NCBI RefSeq assembly: GCF_947179165.1
Contig: NC_077248.1
Span: 49,440,232-49,504,231, forward strand
Length of the DNA: 64,000 nt
Reading direction: 5' to 3'
Source: Solanum dulcamara
Taxonomy: Eukaryota; Streptophyta; Magnoliopsida; Solanales; Solanaceae
The position numbers were made by a program, and so were the translations under genes. Below are positions 13,701 to 24,754 of the stretch, piece by piece. Each line of letters begins with the position of its first letter. Position 1 is the first letter of the stretch. The notes under the pieces were generated by a model. The model ran no database searches. It was not told the origin of the DNA and saw nothing but the letters and a program-made list of their open reading frames with translations.

Positions 13701-14422
13701 GATTTTGTTGCTCATATAAGCTTTTTCCAAAATATCATTTTCCAAGTAAGAGTGGCGCCCCTTATGGATGACATGGAAGGTATCTCTTAAATCTTTAGTC
13801 CAACATAATAAATTTACCCTATCGATATCAACTTCCAAGACATATCATCTTTTCTTTTTATTTCTTTCTATTTCAGGAAAAATTTGGGCAGAGTTTCCTC
13901 TGTATTTCTTACTATCCCAAAACCTGCACGCAGAAAATACCAACAATGCCTCACAGGGACAACATATATATATTCATATCATATCATATCACAGCCACAT
14001 AGGGCGCCCAATATCAATAATAATATGAAAATGATGGACTTACCTCGTATGTCCAACTCGAACTACACCTGTTACACTTTCTTATCTATTTTTCCTTTCA
14101 ATTTTCAACTTTACATTTCAATCATATTTCGATATTCTTACCTTATCCAACATGCCTCTTTCACACTATTACTTACATGTATACTGTGTAGCATCTAATA
14201 TCATCAGTCGCTTTCTTCAATCGATATCGTTCTTCAGCTGAAATTAAAGGTTAGAAAAAGGAACTTCATGTCCTATGGCTGGTCTCTATCGCACGATCTT
14301 AGATATGAAAGAAAGACAATATCTTAAATGTCCTATAGCCTCCTATTTATAGATGTGGTGTACAACACACCGATAAACAAGATTCTACTAGACACGGTCT
14401 GTAGACACTCTAAGGATGAACT
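10774..14422 (-). other. Non-coding internal region of element F
   Basis: On the minus strand there is no recognisable retroviral-type protein and only short chance frames. The first 1 kb or so after the primer site (about 14422 down to 13400) matches the G internal region from 21330 onward in order and orientation. Shared parts include 'ggaggctatagg', the 'ttggacatacgaggtaagtc' block and the 'gaggcattgttggtattttc' block. Conservation of a non-coding leader between two elements suggests cis-acting roles such as packaging or dimerisation, but that is inference. Confidence 0.75.
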
Positions 14423-14434
14423 GCTATGATACCA
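14423..14434 (-). other. Primer-binding site of element F (Met tRNA, one mismatch)
   Basis: Complement reads TGGTATCATAGC; the common form has CAGAGC at the end. It is separated from the LTR edge at 14439 by 4 nt. Confidence 0.85.
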
Positions 14435-14438
14435 CTTA

Positions 14439-17400
14439 TGTCACGACCCAACCCCGTGGGCCGTGACTAGTTCCCGAACTGGACACTCGTATATACACTT
14501 GTTAGTAACTAAACATGATAGAGGACTTATACGGGCAAAACTTTACCTCAAAATAGTCATATATATATATATATATATATCAAAACCACCTGTCTCCTAG
14601 GGAGTCATAATCATCAAAAGATAACATAGTATATAAACCAACAAGACTGTCATTACATGTAGGAACGTCCCTCTATATATCATATACAGATATGCAAGAC
14701 GACAAGGCTGCCACTACACATCATATTCCAAATATACATTTATATACGCAAGCTGCCAAGGCTGCCACTATGAATGGGGATGTTCCAAAACATTAGTCAT
14801 ACTAGTACAGTTGGATAACATCTATATACAACCTACACATATATGCCTATAAACCTCTAAGAATATCAATAATAACATATAATGGGACAAGGCCCTGTCG
14901 TACCCCTGAATAAATAAATATATACATCAAAAGGTCGATATCAAACGTCAATGCTCCGGAATAATGGAGCACTTTCAAAATAGCTGGATGGAAATCCTAA
15001 GCTGGCGGATCCCTGAAATGAGTATTTGTACCTGCGGGCATAAAATGCAGTCCTCCAAAGAGAGGGGGTCAGTACGACATATGTACTAAGTATTTAAAGC
15101 ATAAAATACCATAAAGGAGATCACATTTGAAAGAGGCAATCAGGAGACAAGTATAATACTGATAATCAAGAAATCACTGTACCTGTGCCTTATGAAATAA
15201 AATCATGCATGATCATATCATATATCATATCCAGTCCATTATGGACTTGGTGAATATGTCATATACATGTATATCATATTTATCCCATCATGAGGCTCGA
15301 CACCATCATCATATTACCATGTCATCATATCATATCATCATATATATATATACCATACCCGGCCCTCTAATGAGGGACTCGGTGAATAATGCAGTAAAGC
15401 TGTGCATGAATACATACCCGGCCTGGGACTCGGTGAAAGATATATTAAGATATGCATGAGTAGAGTAGTGAGTAACCATATGCATTTAAATCATTATTTA
15501 AGACTTAATGGAATAATCAAAACAAACCATTATTTGAAAATCAGGATGGTAGTCATTTCAAGTACTCTTTGATTATCGTTAGGCATTATGCCAAACACGA
15601 ATTATACCGAAATATGTATTGTACCAAAATATAAATTATACCAACTAGGATGGCTGAAATCATACTCATGAGACAACATATAACAATATAAATTCTGGAA
15701 ACCAAGAACGTTAGCCATCCGAATGTATCTAAGAATAGGAGTTGTTTTGGAATTTAAGTATGCATCATCCATTTGTTTCATATGGATTATGCCAAAAGGA
15801 AGAAAGGTTAGATTTACATACCTTTAGCGTTTACTTGCGCTCAATACGTATATGCTTTACAATATTATCTCAACCTATATTAAAACTTTAGGCACTACGA
15901 TTAAGCAATGAAAAGGCATAAAATGTACGTTATCGTTCGTAGGTTATTTCTGGGGAAAAAAACTGGACAGCACCTCCTCTTAATGTCATCACCATTTTTC
16001 GAGTATATAAAAGTAATACTAGGTTCTAGAGCCTGAATGAAAGTTTTAGATCTATGAAATATCTTTCCAGAAATCGTCAATGACTCAAAATAGAGCTTTA
16101 CACAAAGAATTATGCTAAAATTACTAACATCACTCCCATCCAAAAACGGGTTTGCAAAACACAAAAATCTGGGCAGCAACTCCCTTATATTACTCACTTT
16201 CTCCATATCCAAATCATCCATACAATCACCAAGGAACATCAATAATCACACATTCAAATGTCATGTCAAGACAATCCAAGACGATATTCAAAAATACTCC
16301 AAATAACCCACATACCACTACTACATCTTCCAATTATCCTTAATGATCCATAGTCTTAATGTTTTATTGAAACAATCCTAAAACAGCCCAACCAACATAT
16401 AATGCAACATATAACCTTAATTATCAATAATCTTCCAAGCTCAACAAGAATAACAACAACCTATCAAAATAGCCCCTAACCAACAACATAAAGATGCTCA
16501 AAAACCTTATGAACACCTACAACAAGCCAAGCAAACCACCTACAATTTTTACACCTTATTTCATACTACTTTTCATAATATTTTCGTGGCCTATAACAGC
16601 AACCACACACAACCACAACATCATTCATGCATATGCAAGAAAGCCATATTAATACCACCACAAGTTCTACAACAAATTCAACGTCATCCTTAACCATTTA
16701 ATTCCTTCATTCTCATCACAAAATCCATAACAATAACAATCCAATACTAAGCAAAATTAATTCATCCTTTTCTATACCAAGCAGCCTCAAACATCTCCTA
16801 CCATGCCTCAACATCAACATCCATAATTTCATACATTCATCACTCATTTATCAACTCAGACAAGCTTCAATTACCTTCAAGATGAGGAAATAATGAAAAA
16901 GGAGATGAAATCTTACCTTAGGCTTTTATGATACAATTTGCTTGAAAACTTGAGGGTTTGGTCAAAAATGTTTTTGCTTCTCTAATGGATCCATCCTTGC
17001 TTTCATGAACTTGAATAATCACCACACTTAACCCCTCAATTTCTTCCTCACTCTCTAGCTTGTCTGCCTCTCTCTTTCTCTACACTTCTATTGCTTCTCT
17101 CTATCTTCATTTGTTGAAGATGAGAGATCTTCCTTCTTGGAGAACTCTCTAGAGTTAGAAAAGAAGTGGTTGTAGATTTTTGTCAATAAGGGGACCAAGT
17201 GGCTTCCCAAGAGGCCTAATTGTCCCTCATAAAAATGTGGGCCAAAAGAAATTGGCCATATGACAGTGGGGGACCACTTGTTATTCCACTAATTAATTTA
17301 ATTCATCTTAATTAATCTCAAATTCCCACTTAATAATCCAACCATGGTTAATTAATTCATAATATCAAATAATATCTTCTAATTAGAATTATGAATTAAA

Positions 17401-18169
17401 GATTTCTACCTCATGTCTAAAGATGATCCCGTCTTTAACTTGAGTCAATTCTCTTGAGACTGACTTAACGTATGAAAATACAGAATATAACAGTCCATTA
17501 GCTCGCAAATAGTCTAATGCACAAAATCATGGAATATAACAATTATTATTCTATTTATGATATTTTTTGAACCTACTTATAGTGATAAAGGACGGTGGAG
17601 TGGTCCGGCCACGTGTCCACCACGTGTCAGGCTTTCTAATTGTGGTCAACGCATTTGTTCCGTAAAATAGTCATATCTTTTGATACCTATATCGAATAAA
17701 TTACCACAACCTATGGTTAAAAAGATAATCCAATTATCTACAACTTTTAGTTTATAAGTTTTTCCAAATTACCAAATTATGATGACGTTATGGTCTCTCC
17801 AAATCAGATCGCCCAAAAACATAACTTAGAAACATATTTTTGGAGGGCTTACACTTGGATTTGGCTCAAGGTTCCTTCTTAAGTTGTGTTTAACTTCACA
17901 TATATTATCCATATAACTTATCATATGTCATTTTTATATATAAAAAAAATCCATCATGTGGTCCCCACCTTAGCTCACAATTATAAGGGCTATATATCTT
18001 TTAACATACCATTCCAATCATATTGTACGAACTCCAAATATTATACTCATGCTATCCTCATACTAATATGGTAGAATTTCATTCTTTATACTCATAATAT
18101 TTTCTCCTCCTCGAACTCACATTAAGCCATCAGTAGCCTTAGTAACAAGGAATTTTCTAGGGTGTAACA
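14439..18169 (-). repeat. 5' LTR of element F
   Basis: Exactly as long as the other LTR (3731 bp). It ends, on the minus strand, GGGTCGTGACA next to the primer site. A longer AT microsatellite lies at 14560-14581. As the 5' LTR it would hold the active promoter. Open frames such as 15901-16242 sit in regions of ordinary LTR similarity and are not genes. Confidence 0.92.
17610..17626 (-). promoter_or_regulatory. Paired G-boxes (CACGTG) in F 5' LTR
   Basis: CACGTG at 17610 and at 17621, with the same 11-bp spacing as in the other LTR although bases around them have changed. In element orientation they lie about 550 bp from the LTR start. Confidence 0.55.
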
Positions 18170-18174
18170 ATATT

Positions 18175-18314
18175 TATTATGTCCTATATTCATTGTTCAT
18201 GCATATATCTCACATACTTAGTGCATTCCATATACTAGAGCATACTTTTTGCCTACATTATATCATAATATAGGATAGGACGATCATCACACATCTCCTA
18301 TTCGTGAGTAAAAT
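18175..18314 (+). mobile_element. LTR A fragment, continuation after element F
   Basis: Resumes the A LTR exactly where F split it: 'ttatgt' then 'cttagtgcattccat' and the 'taggacgatcatc' block, as at 47850-47950. It stops at 'gtgagta', where LTR G begins. Confidence 0.85.
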
Positions 18315-18793
18315 TGTTACACCCTACACTTTTGAACCTTGAAACGTGTTCCTAGTCTTCTTGAAAGTTTCCATAAGACCCCCCATTGTACACACACCTC
18401 AAACAACTCTAAGGAAAGAAGGATGCTATACCTCGTGAGAGGGAAGGTTGGAAATAGAGTCGTGAGAATCTGGAATGGGTTGGAGGCCAAGGAATGAATC
18501 GTAGGACTTGATTTACCTACGTAAGCTACTAATTTAGAAGTCATATACACTTGATCTACTTAAGGACTAAGCTTATGTAGGATGGACTACATAGGCTCTT
18601 AAAATAGGATGAAATTACGAACCAACGGGAAAGGGAACAAGATGACACGAGGCAGCTAATAAGAGAGTGAATAGTGGCAGCACCTCAAGCAAGAAGGTGA
18701 CCCACCTACCTTCTTGGAGGCGGAGGTGGACCCCACTGCCACATGGCAGCCCCTAAGTGGTTGCATAGTTATGGTGGTCCAATAAGGGTTGGA

Positions 18794-18822
18794 CACGTGT
18801 CACCTTTAGAGGATGACACGTG
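18794..18822 (+). promoter_or_regulatory. Paired G-box/ABRE sites (GACACGTGTC) in LTR G
   Basis: GACACGTGTC occurs twice, with CACGTG cores at 18794 and 18817 (23 bp apart), about 480 bp from the LTR start. The position is similar to that of the F pair, although the surrounding sequence is quite different. Confidence 0.5.
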
Positions 18823-18860
18823 TCACTTCCTAAACCACCCTACATATGTATGTATTTTGA

Positions 18861-18880
18861 CTAAGAACTTCAGTTCTTAG
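18861..18880 (+). repeat. Perfect hairpin, 8-bp stem, 4-nt loop, in LTR G
   Basis: CTAAGAAC, loop TTCA, then GTTCTTAG. It lies about 40 bp past the second ACGTG box and just before a purine-rich stretch, close to where a transcript might start. A role is not known. Confidence 0.45.
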
Positions 18881-21317
18881 CCAAAACTTCAGCAGCCAAA
18901 GAAAAGGAAAAACGTGAAAGAGCAAAAAGAAAGGCAGCCATGGTTTTGAGAAATTAAAGGTAAGTTCTCCAATTTTCCTCCGTGAATTAATTATCTACGG
19001 TGTTCCTCAACTACATGAAGATATATATATGTATATTAAAATATCTACGGAGTTATTCCTTCAACTTTACGCCTAGAAAAGTAAGAAAGAAGAGGAGAAA
19101 AACATTGGAGGACAAGAAGAGGAGCTACGGGTTTGGGGGCTGCCAAGGTAAGCCTCCGAGTTTCATTCTGTGAATTAATTACTTGAGGTATCCCATGGCT
19201 ATATAATGGTGTTTTATAACATAAAATCTCACTTTGGGGCAGCAGAGAAGTAAAACCAATAGCCCTCTCAATTTCAGCACGGTTGGAGAAGTTCTGAGTT
19301 GCAATTTGGAGTTTTGGCCAAATTCGGGTAAGGTAAGATTTATCCTTTAAATTTGGACTTTTTTGGTGTTGTTATGGAGTTTATTATAGTCCTTGTTTGT
19401 GTCTGTAAACGTGAAAATGGGATATGAATGCTTGGCGTTGGAGACAATCCAAATTGTAGTCGTTATAGTTGAATTATCGTCGAAGTAAAGTGTTGTTCGT
19501 GTGAGGTGCTGCTGCAGGGGTGTGGTGTGTTGTTGCAGGGACTAAATGTGTTATAAAAGGGGTAGGGGTGCTTCTGGTTGAAGCCACATGACCCCTTATT
19601 TCGTATAAGTAAAGGTTCTACAAAATAAAGGCTAGACACCCTATTTTGGTATCGTAGCTCCGAACGAGTCGTTTGGAGTTTATGTTGTATATTGTTGATA
19701 TGAACTGCTTAAACATATGTTTTAGGTTGTTTCTGGTTGTCTGTAGGTATTAGGAGTGGAATTGGAAATTTGGATAGGGCACATTGTAGGGGAGGTGCTG
19801 CCCGATTTTCGTAAACTCTTTAACTAGTTAAGAAACTAGTCGAGAAAGCAAGTGAAGGGTTGAGTTCTATGAATACTTATGTGTAGCGTAAGGTGCTGGA
19901 AAGCCAAGGGTTGTTAATACTCGTATTGCTTTTATGTTACTTAGGTTTAAAGGACGACGAGATGAATAGGATAAAGAGTAACTCATAAGAGGTATGTGAA
20001 GCTCTCTCTTGGCATATTTTTGACATAGGTATGTAAAGCCTATATTTTCTCTTCCTTTTTGTTATGTCTTAGATGTAAGCTATGGATGATGAAAGCTTCA
20101 GGGAAACTTCACTCTTAGGTTCTGAATATGACTTTATGACTCTTGATCACTTCTGGATGTTAAGACTTTTAAAGTAGTTAAACTCCTACTCCTCGAGTCT
20201 TCTATATGACTGTATAACGATTGATTCGACTAAGCTTTTTTTATAAAAAAGGAAAGGCTCTGAGATAACCAACGATCGCACTGCTATAAGATATTTCATA
20301 CTAGTATATGTCTAAGATTTTTAAAACTCCCTTTTACCTAGTCCTTAGTGACATTTAGAGGGTATACGTCAGTTACTTTCTGCTTTGATCTCCAAGGATG
20401 ATTCACCTGATGACTTCATTGAGTCTCCAATAATGATTTAAACTATGTTTTGTTTCTCATTACTCTACTCGTGTATACTGTAACACTTCTTTCATCATGC
20501 CCGGGCCAGGAATAGTAACCGTACACAATTCCACTGCATTGTTCATCGCTCCCTCACTAGAGGGCCGAGTACGTATATATATATATGATGATGTAATGAT
20601 GTGTTGTAATAAGGAGGTGATGGTACTACATATATGATTCACCAGATCCCTGATAGGGCCGGCTATATTAAAAATTTAAGCATGCATAATTTTACTTTTC
20701 TAGGTACAGGTGTCTGATTTGATATTTTATCCCCTACTTCTCTATTTCATATATGCCTCTAGTCGTATTTTGTTATGTTTTACATACTTAGTACATATGT
20801 CGTACTGACCCCCCTTTTTTCAAGGAGGCTGCATTTCATGCCCGTAGGTACAGGTACAGGTTTTGGGAGTCCTTCATCTTAGGATCCCGCTCAGCTCAGC
20901 TAAAAGAGGCTCCATTGTATCAGAGCCTAGTTTTTGGCATTGGCTGTTGATGTATAGTATTGTTTTATTATTTAGGGGTATAATGGGGGCCCTGTCCTGC
21001 CATATGCTATCATTGATATTGTTAGAGGTCTGCAGACATGTATATGTGGGTTGTGTATATCAGTTTGATTCAGCTGCGTCTACATGATGTATGGTATATG
21101 TTATTATATTATGGAAGCCTTGTCGGCTTGCATGCCCTTTCATGTTAGGATACAAATGAAAGGGGTTACAGGTTTACGAAAATGTTATCACCCAATGGGG
21201 CTCTGTTACATGATATTATTTTATTTACAGTTCCATTTGACCACAACTGATAGTTATGTATACGGGGATCCAGGTCGGACCCCAGTCGCGGCCTACGGGG
21301 TTGGATCGTGATAGAAG

Positions 21318-21329
21318 TGGTATCAGAGT
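21318..21329 (+). other. Primer-binding site of element G (Met tRNA)
   Basis: TGGTATCAGAGT begins 4 nt after the LTR end at 21313, the same spacing as in F. Confidence 0.85.
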
Positions 21330-24103
21330 AGTTCGTCCTTGGAGTGTCTGCATACTGTGTCTAGTAGAGTCTTGATTATCGATGTGTTGCGCGCCACATC
21401 TATATACAGGAGGCTATAGGGCATTTAGGATGTTACCTTTCTTTTACATATGAGATTGTGTTATAGATCCGAGTCATAGGATAATTCCTTATACTAACCT
21501 TAGATCTTAACAGAAGGACGACACCAATAGAAGGAGGTAATTGACAATGTGGGAAGTTATGAAGCATGCAGGTAAGTAAAGTGAAGGCATGAAAGATATC
21601 TATTAAGAAAAGTATTGAAATGTGATTGAAATGTAAAGTCGGAAACTGAAGGGGAAAGTACGAGAAAATGCAACAGATGCAGTCTGAAGTTGGACATACG
21701 AGGTAAGTCTAGTATTTTTATATTATTATTGACATTGAAAGTCCTGTGTGGCTGTAATATGAGATGATATTGAAAGCTCTGTGCGGCTGTGATATGATAT
21801 GAATATATATGTGTTGGCCCTATGAGGCATTGTTGGTATTTTCTGCCTGCAGGTTTGGGGATAAGTAAGAAATATAGAGGAAACTCTGCCGAAATTTTCC
21901 CATAACAAGAAAAGGGGATAAAACATAGCTTTATAACATGTCTTGGAAATTGATATCGAGTACCCATATTATGCTAAATTAAAGCTGTAAGGGGTACTCT
22001 TCATGTCATAAATAAGGGACACTCTTTTTACTCAGGGAAGTTTATTACAGAAAAACAAAAGTCTATCTGAGCAGTACAGTTTAGACCACAGTATCTCCAG
22101 CCATAATTATGCTGTAGAAAAAAAATGAGAAGCTCAGGTTGAAAGGTAAGATGTCCAGTAATTGAGCTTTACTCATTTTAAAAGTACCAAGCCCCCAACT
22201 TCTAATTGTAAATTAGATGAGTTGTTCAACTCGAGGATAAACTCGAAATGAGATCAGGTAGGTCAAGTATTAAAAGAAGTACTATGATGTTTCAGAGATT
22301 CTAGTTTCTTCCAACAATGGATGGAAAATGGGTTACGATAATAGTTTATAGTTCTCCACCGACTAATTGGGGAAAGAGCTTCAAAGAGCTTTGGACAGAA
22401 GCACCTCAAAGAGATGTCAGGAACTGAATGTGAGTGCGAACTAAAAAGGGGATATGTAAGTATGAATTGAACGGTGTGATACAATTATATAGGGATAAAG
22501 TAGGACCACTAGAAAGGCGCACTTAGTATGCATTGACTAAGTTAAAAGCCTGCATTGAGTACGCAGTAAGAGCATGAAGCTTAAGATACAAAGAAATAAC
22601 GTGTGTACACAACGTCGCCCCAAAAATAGTGGAACCCTTAAGGGACGAGGATGGAAAACTTAAGGAATAATTTGTGTAACCTACATTCACCCCAAGGAAT
22701 AAAAGGCGCAACTTCCATTCATCTCAAGAAACAAAGGATATAGGTTAGGAAAGCCACTACTCCAAGAGAACATGGGATAAGGAATGCTAGAATACAAGTG
22801 TTGCCTAGTTAAAAGAAAATTTAGAATGGCTACAAGTGTATATTAACTTTTTATAAAGACAAGTAAAATGTGGCCTCGGACGAGTTATTCCATGGGTCCC
22901 ATTACACAAGTACAGATTACTAGATGAGGTGTCGCACTATGTATAAAAAGGGTTCTCGATGCTTTGTAATTTATCCAAGGTTCCATACATGGATAATCAG
23001 GTTGGCAAAAAAATGCAGATGGACGGGGATAAGATACAGTACCAAGTAGACTGAGGAAGGAGACTGGACGAATTTGAAACTTGGCATAGAGACATAGAGC
23101 AAGGTATAATCGGATAAAGGTATAAGTACCCTCTAAAGGAGGGAAGCAAGTGAGAGAACTGCAAGGGTAAGATGGAGGCAATTCAAATGACAACATGCTT
23201 GAGATGGATGGTTAAACTTCAATAAGATCCCTTGCTGAACAAAGCTAAAAAGATATCAAAGCCACCAGTAATTGGATAGAATTCAGAATGGTATGTAAGA
23301 CAATGTTAAGAAGTTTTGATGAGACCCTGAACGGTATAACACTAGAAGGTGGGTGCGTATAAAAGCAAAAGAATATAGCAATAAAAGGATATCGAATAAT
23401 ATAAGGGACACTACAAAAGATAATGACAGCATGCTAGACCAAAATCCAAAATGTTAGCTATAGAGTTGGTCACAAATGATGTTACGATAGATGTATAACC
23501 AAGGAACAAAGAATAGAAAACCTCCTGTGGTAGAAAATGAGAAGAACACAGAGTGAATAAGGGAAAGGAAAGAAGTATGACAAAGTGAGACGTAGCGAGA
23601 CGATGCTAGGATATTTCTCAAGTTAAGTTGAGCACCTTCTCACAGTTTTGTAAAGGTAAAGGAAGACACAAGATAACAACAATAAAGTGTTACCAGCTGG
23701 GGTAAGGAAAGTGTAAAATGGTTTAAGTAAGACGGGCAGAACTAGCTGGTTACTACAGGATAGAGATCTCATATGCCAAACTTCTTCGAGATTATGCCAG
23801 CTAATGACAGACAGAACTCAAAGTGGCTATAAAGGTCACTATATGAATGAACTTTAGCGCTACTCAGTAGCCAACCCTAATAAATGGGTACGTACAGAGA
23901 GGGGTGAATACAATAGGAGAAGTTAAATCAAAATGACCAAAAAAAGGATATGGTCATAATGGAACTAAATGTCTACCCTGATACAGGTTGCAAGATAATA
24001 AAGGAAAGGACAAGGCAAAACATAAAGACTCGCGAGACAGCGCTGAGGTAAATCTGGAGCTAAGTTGAGTGCCCCGCACATTATTGCAAGGACTATAATG
24101 AAA

Positions 24104-24218
24104 TGTGACACGAAGACTTCCTGGGAGGGTCACCCATCCCAGTATTACTCTCGCCCCAACATGCTTAACTTTGAAATTCTAGTGGAATTTAGTATGTTAG
24201 GGCTGGTATGATCGCGCA
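24104..24218 (-). pseudogene. 5S rRNA-derived sequence, near full length
   Basis: On the minus strand it starts GCGATCATACCAGC and runs through the body of plant 5S rRNA to the GAAGTC..CGTGT end. Blocks kept exactly include AAGTTAAGC, GGGCGAGAGTA and GGATGGGTGACC, which lie in the internal Pol III control region (A box and C box). By eye about four-fifths of positions agree with the plant 5S gene as I know it. Most differences are C to T or G to A, as expected from decay of methylated DNA. A single copy, embedded in G's non-coding interior. It could be an old 5S insertion, a captured 5S segment, or a remnant of a Cassandra-type TRIM LTR, which carries 5S sequence. It is probably not a working rRNA gene. 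Confidence 0.88.
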
Positions 24219-24754
24219 AGGTAGAAGAATCTAAACTAATGATGGAGAAACAACATGGGATTATGTACCTCGGGTACTATAAGTTACGTTAAGGGAATTG
24301 TTTTAGCTAATTATGAACTAAGGGCGCACTTGAATGCCAATGTCATTTACGAAAGGAAGGAATTAATATGCGAGGTTGAGGATTCCATAGTAGGACCTGG
24401 TCTACAAAACTCACTTCACACTCCAGCACCAGATGACTCTAGAGGGAATGTTACCTTTGGATTAACGATATTAGCCCTTGCTCCTTCGATCAAAGGCTAC
24501 CTACTCAGTCGAGAAGGACTATACAAGGCTAAGGATTCCCAAATTATCAACGTCATTACGCACCTATTCTATACTCTGCAAGAGTAGGGTACTATATGGG
24601 TTATTGTGAGTAGGCTAACAAATTAGCCCATTTGTTTTCAATCAAGACCACCTATGCAGCTGAAACTAAGTGAAGTTATAAGACAAGGAGGTAGTAAGAC
24701 TCTGTGAGCGTTCCCCAGCTAATATCTCATATAGAGGAACTTCAATTATGATTA
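24219..24754 (+). other. End of element G interior, no gene recognised
   Basis: An open frame of 110 codons runs at 24255-24587 (starts MGLCTSGTI, ends HLFYTLQE). I recognise no domain, signal peptide or membrane segment in it, and it has no known partner in F. It may be chance. The remaining 170 bp show nothing I can name. Confidence 0.3.

Larger units (their letters stand above)
7027..18169 (-). mobile_element. Element F: complete LARD-like non-autonomous LTR retrotransposon
   Basis: Total length is 11143 bp. Two direct LTRs of 3731 bp each (7027-10757 and 14439-18169) flank a 3681-bp internal region. The element is bounded by a perfect 5-bp duplication ATATT (7022-7026 and 18170-18174) inside an LTR A that reads on at both sides. 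A Met-tRNA primer site (14423-14434) and a purine tract (10758-10773) show that it runs on the minus strand. No gag, protease, RT, RNase H or integrase motif is seen in the internal part in any frame, and the open frames there are short. Long LTRs with a non-coding interior of this size fit the class known in cereals as LARDs. Movement would need proteins from another element. The two LTRs differ by scattered substitutions, by eye under one in ten. Confidence 0.92.
18315..21313 (+). mobile_element. 5' LTR of element G (F-related)
   Basis: Starts TGTTACACCC and ends GGATCGTGATA, with a Met-tRNA primer site right after it. Length is 2999 bp. Its later part resembles LTR F: the 'catatgtcgtactgacccc' block near 20800, an AT microsatellite near 20575, and the 'gaggtctgcagacatg' block. 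It carries paired ACGTG boxes, a hairpin and three splice-donor-like GGTAAG sites in its first 1.1 kb. It cuts LTR A at 18314. No 3' LTR of G is seen in the window. Confidence 0.85.
21314..24754 (+). other. Internal region of element G, non-coding
   Basis: Begins with the primer site and continues with the leader shared with F (about 21330-22200). Beyond that it is A-rich with many stops. No retroelement protein was recognised on either strand. Frames such as 21557-21967 (minus, 136 codons) lie on the leader similarity and have no family signature. A segment at 23588-23655 recurs in diverged form at 24027-24091 (sharing 'aagttgag'), just before the 5S-like sequence. The right end is lost; an LTR E fragment follows at about 24755. 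No purine tract or 3' LTR is present. Confidence 0.7.

Noticed and set aside
15901..16242. Open frame of 113 codons (minus) in F 5' LTR, partly matched at 8638-8826
   Set aside because: Both lie at the same LTR position; the other copy is cut short by stops. LTR sequence, not a gene.
21557..21967. Open frame of 136 codons on the minus strand in G
   Set aside because: Antisense to the leader shared with F; the translation shows no domain and the F counterpart (13768-14198) is open only in pieces, as expected from nucleotide similarity.
24104..24218. Functional 5S rRNA gene
   Set aside because: Single copy with many C to T and G to A changes, no tandem array and no recognisable 5S spacer or T-rich terminator just after it.
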